In this document: in pieces, positions 61,498-64,000 of the stretch
Layout of the letters: every line of letters starts with the position of its first letter
Numbering within the stretch: the first letter of the stretch is position 1
Assembly: GCA_963795825.1 (NCBI GenBank)
Contig: CAWCIW010000004.1
Location: 186,001-250,000, forward strand
From: BOG-908 sp963795825
GTDB lineage: Bacteria; Pseudomonadota; Alphaproteobacteria; Acetobacterales; Acetobacteraceae
Direction: 5' to 3'
Length of the DNA stretch: 64,000 bases
The notes under the pieces: generated by a model
The model's input: only the letters and a program-made list of their open reading frames with translations
Database searches by the model: none
Told to the model about the DNA's origin: nothing
Translations under genes and position numbers: made by a program

Positions 61498-61555
61498 GCA
61501 GGACGGGCCTGCTCTCCTGCAGACAAGAAGCGACGAACTTCTGACTCCGCTGTGG
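61494..61555. repeat. Degenerate dispersed hairpin repeat (left-type half)
   Basis: TAGGCAGGACGGGCCTGCTC, AAGAAGCGACGAACTT and CTGACTCCGCTGTGGCGGAC follow the order of a left half (TAGGCAAG..GGCC..AAGAAGC..ACTTTTGACTCCGCTGTCG) but with many substitutions and lost A/T runs. It again starts at the stop codon of the upstream gene. Confidence 0.55.
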
Positions 61556-61581
61556 CGGACTCTTCTTACGGGCGGTCAGCC

Positions 61582-64000
61582 ATGAGCATTTCCACTCCCT
61601 TCATCAAGCGGCCGATCGCGACGTCGCTCATCATGGCGGCGATCTTCCTCGTGGGTATCGCCAGCTACCCGCTGCTGCCGGTGGCGCCTTTGCCGACGGT
61701 CGAGTTCCCCACCATATCGGTCAGCGCCAACTACCCCGGCGCCAGCCCGGACGTGATGGCAAGCTCGGTCGCCGAGCCGCTCGAGACGCAGTTCAGCCAG
61801 ATCAACGGGCTGACCCAGATGACGTCGGTCAACGTGCTGGGCACCTCGACGATTACCGTGCAGTTCGACCTCAGCCGCAACATCGACGCCGCCGCCACCG
61901 ACGTGCTGGAGGCGATCAACGGCGCGCAGGGCCAGCTGCCGAAAAACCTGCCGAGCCAGCCGACCTTCCGCAAGGTGAACCCGGCGGACAGCCCGATCTT
62001 CCTGCTCAGCGTATGGTCCGACGACCTGCCGCTCACCACGGTCGACGATTATGCCGAGAACGTGCTCAGCCAGCAGCTCAGCCAGATAAGCGGCATCAGC
62101 CAGGTAGCCATCGGCGGCCAGCAGAAACCCGCCATACGCGTGCAGATAGATCCGGCGCGCCTGGCGGCCATGGGCATGACGATGGAAGACGTGCGCCAGG
62201 TTCTCACCAACGCCACGGTCAATTCGCCAAAGGGCAGCATCGACGGAAGGCGCCAGGCTTTCACCCTGCTGGCCAACGACCAGCTCACCACGCCGGAGCC
62301 CTACGACAACCTGATCGTGGCCTATCGCAACGGCGCGCCGGTGCGCATACGCGATATCGGCACCGCCGTGCGCGGCCCGCAGAACCGCGAGCTCGCCGCC
62401 TGGCAGGCCACCAACGGCCACTCGCGGCGCGGCATATTGCTGATCGTGTACAAGCAGCCGGGTGCCAACGTGATCGCCACGGTCGAGCGGCTGCGCGCCG
62501 CGCTGCCGCGCCTCGAAGTCAGCATCCCGCCTTCCATACATGTGCAGACCATCGTGGACCGGACGCAGACGATACGCGCCAGCGTGGCCGACGTGGAGTT
62601 CACCCTGCTGCTCTCCATCGCCCTCGTGGTGATGGTGATCTTCCTGTTCCTGCGCAGCCTTTGGGCCACCATCATACCCAGCGTGACGGTGCCGCTGGCC
62701 CTCGTGGGCACGTTCGCCGCGATGTATCTGCTCGGATACAGCCTCGACAATCTGTCGCTCATGGGCCTCACCATCGCGGTCGGTTTCGTGGTGGACGACG
62801 CGATCGTCATGCTGGAGAACATCTACCGCCATATCGAGGATGGCATGGCGCCGCTCGAGGCGGCCCTGAAAGGGGCGGGCGAGATCGGCTTCACCATCGT
62901 GTCCATCAGCGTGTCGCTGATTGCGGTGTTCATTCCGCTTCTGCTGATGGGCGGCATCGTCGGGCGGCTGTTCCGCGAGTTCGCCGTCGTGGTCTCGCTC
63001 ACCGTGATCATTTCCGCTTTCGTATCGCTCACGCTGACGCCGATGATGTGCGCGCGTTTCCTCAAGGCGGAGGACCACAAGCACGGCCGGCTGTATCGCG
63101 CGGTCGAGGCGATGTTCGACGCCATGCTCGGCTTCTACCGCCGCACGCTCGATGTGGCTTTGCGGTTCCGCTTCATCACGCTGATGGTGTTCTTCGCCAC
63201 GCTGGGCGTGACGGTGTTCCTGTTCATCATCATCCCGAAAGGCTTCTTCCCGCAGCAGGATATTGGGCTGCTGATCGCCATCACCGAAGCCAACCAGGAC
63301 ATCTCGTACGACGCGATGTACCAGAAGCAGGAGCAGGTGAACGCCATCATCGCGGCCGACCCCGCGGTTGCCAGCTTCGCCTCCCTGGTGGGCGCCGGCA
63401 ATGCGGGGCAGACCGCCAATAACGGGCGCATCTTCATCAACCTGAAGCCGTGGGGCACGCGCGATCCGATCATGAAGGTGATCGCGCGGCTCAACGAGAA
63501 AATGAAAAGCGTGGAGGGTTTCCGCCTCTACATGCAGCCGGGGCAGGACATCACGGTCGGTGGCCGGCTGTCGCGCACGTTGTATCAATACACGCTGCAG
63601 GATGCCGATCCGGCCGAGCTGAACCACTGGGCGCCGCGTCTGCTCGACAAGCTGAAGACCGTGCCCATCCTGCGCGACGTCACATCGGACCAGCAGGTTG
63701 CCGGCACCACCGCCACGCTCGAGATCGACCGTGACGCCGCCTCGCGTTTCGGCATATTGCCGCAGCAGATCGACGACACGCTCTACGACGCGTTCGGCCA
63801 GCGCGAAGTCACGCAATATTTCACCCAGCTCAACTCCTACTACGTGATCGAGGAGGTGCCGCCCGATCTGGAGGGTCGCGTGCACACGCTGGATTCGCTG
63901 TATGTGAAAGGCACCTCGGGCACCGCCGTGCCGCTCTCGGCGGTGGTCCATCGCAGCACCGTGCCTATCTCGCCACTGGCGGTGAACCACCAGAGCCAGT
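61582..64000 (+). CDS. RND efflux permease (MdtB/AcrB-like), 3' end outside window
   Basis: The first ~806 codons of an inner-membrane RND pump. MSISTPFIKRPIATSLIM is the usual start, ANYPGASPDVMASSVAEPLE and the pore/porter parts follow, and the proton-relay aspartates sit in VGFVVDDAIVMLENIYRH (~405). Transmembrane blocks (FTLLLSIALVVMVIFLFLR, VVVSLTVIISAFVSLTLTPM, ITLMVFFATLGVTVFLFII) fit the family. The frame stays open to the last base. It pairs with the adaptor gene 84 bases upstream; substrate unknown. Confidence 0.95.
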   Translation, partial: MSISTPFIKRPIATSLIMAAIFLVGIASYPLLPVAPLPTVEFPTISVSANYPGASPDVMASSVAEPLETQFSQINGLTQMTSVNVLGTSTITVQFDLSRNIDAAATDVLEAINGAQGQLPKNLPSQPTFRKVNPADSPIFLLSVWSDDLPLTTVDDYAENVLSQQLSQISGISQVAIGGQQKPAIRVQIDPARLAAMGMTMEDVRQVLTNATVNSPKGSIDGRRQAFTLLANDQLTTPEPYDNLIVAYRNGAPVRIRDIGTAVRGPQNRELAAWQATNGHSRRGILLIVYKQPGANVIATVERLRAALPRLEVSIPPSIHVQTIVDRTQTIRASVADVEFTLLLSIALVVMVIFLFLRSLWATIIPSVTVPLALVGTFAAMYLLGYSLDNLSLMGLTIAVGFVVDDAIVMLENIYRHIEDGMAPLEAALKGAGEIGFTIVSISVSLIAVFIPLLLMGGIVGRLFREFAVVVSLTVIISAFVSLTLTPMMCARFLKAEDHKHGRLYRAVEAMFDAMLGFYRRTLDVALRFRFITLMVFFATLGVTVFLFIIIPKGFFPQQDIGLLIAITEANQDISYDAMYQKQEQVNAIIAADPAVASFASLVGAGNAGQTANNGRIFINLKPWGTRDPIMKVIARLNEKMKSVEGFRLYMQPGQDITVGGRLSRTLYQYTLQDADPAELNHWAPRLLDKLKTVPILRDVTSDQQVAGTTATLEIDRDAASRFGILPQQIDDTLYDAFGQREVTQYFTQLNSYYVIEEVPPDLEGRVHTLDSLYVKGTSGTAVPLSAVVHRSTVPISPLAVNHQSQ

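Noticed and set aside
61576..63990. 804-codon minus-strand frame opposite the RND permease
   Set aside because: Shadow of the permease; the plus strand reads as a full RND protein without interruption.
1..64000. Insertion sequences, phage genes, toxin-antitoxin or defence genes
   Set aside because: I looked for transposase, integrase and defence motifs on both strands and saw none; the HNH gene alone is not evidence of a defence island.

Overview
The window looks like chromosome of a GC-rich alphaproteobacterium, most likely an Acetobacteraceae-type member of the Rhodospirillales. The gene order ftsB-like / pdhA / pdhB with an N-terminal lipoyl domain / pdhC / lpd, the pstSCAB-phoU-phoB order, the Flp pilin, and a small RNA of the alphaproteobacterial MmgR type all fit this. 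The family-level placement is inference from style, not from a marker gene.

Layout. 0-10 kb: end of an M28 peptidase, a GGDEF/EAL protein, a DmeF-type metal exporter, a PhoD alkaline phosphatase behind a Pho box, an acyltransferase, an SCP2 protein, nagA and a TrpD2/YbiB-like gene. 10-17.3 kb: the pyruvate dehydrogenase operon and GluQRS. 17.4-25.2 kb: HNH endonuclease, Rrf2 regulator divergent from an FAD/NAD(P)-binding protein, a lipoprotein serine protease and a 1050-residue beta-helix/repeat protein. 25.3-52.1 kb: a large exopolysaccharide locus of the exosortase A (XrtA) type. It has an O-antigen-ligase-like protein, flippase, PssD/PssE, several glycosyltransferases, PrsT, Wza-like export lipoprotein, chain-length regulator, tyrosine autokinase, outer-membrane barrel, polysaccharide deacetylase, FemAB-like proteins and XrtA fused to EpsI. 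52.1-57.6 kb: the phosphate regulon operon pstS-pstC-pstA-pstB-phoU-phoB on the minus strand, with a Pho box in front of pstS. 57.7-64 kb: tRNA-Val(GAC), an N-formylglutamate amidohydrolase, a Flp pilin, an MmgR-like small RNA, a lytic transglycosylase and an RND efflux pair that runs off the window.

The most unusual signal is a family of dispersed A/T-rich inverted-repeat elements, at least twelve recognisable copies, sitting at gene ends. Each half contains two small hairpins whose stems change by compensating pairs between copies (GGTCC/GGACT, GCTTC/GAAGG, GGTTC/GAACT). Four complete elements have a spacer of almost constant length (95-98 bases). Copies provide stop codons and short C-terminal tails for several genes, and one copy appears to encode most of the signal peptide of the outer-membrane exopolysaccharide protein.

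The sequence carries about 36 single-base frameshifts in 18 conserved genes (pdhA, pdhB, lpd, pst genes, XrtA-locus genes and others), mostly one extra or missing G or C. These are far more likely sequencing or assembly errors than true pseudogenes. I annotate such genes over their full inferred extent and say where the frame breaks.
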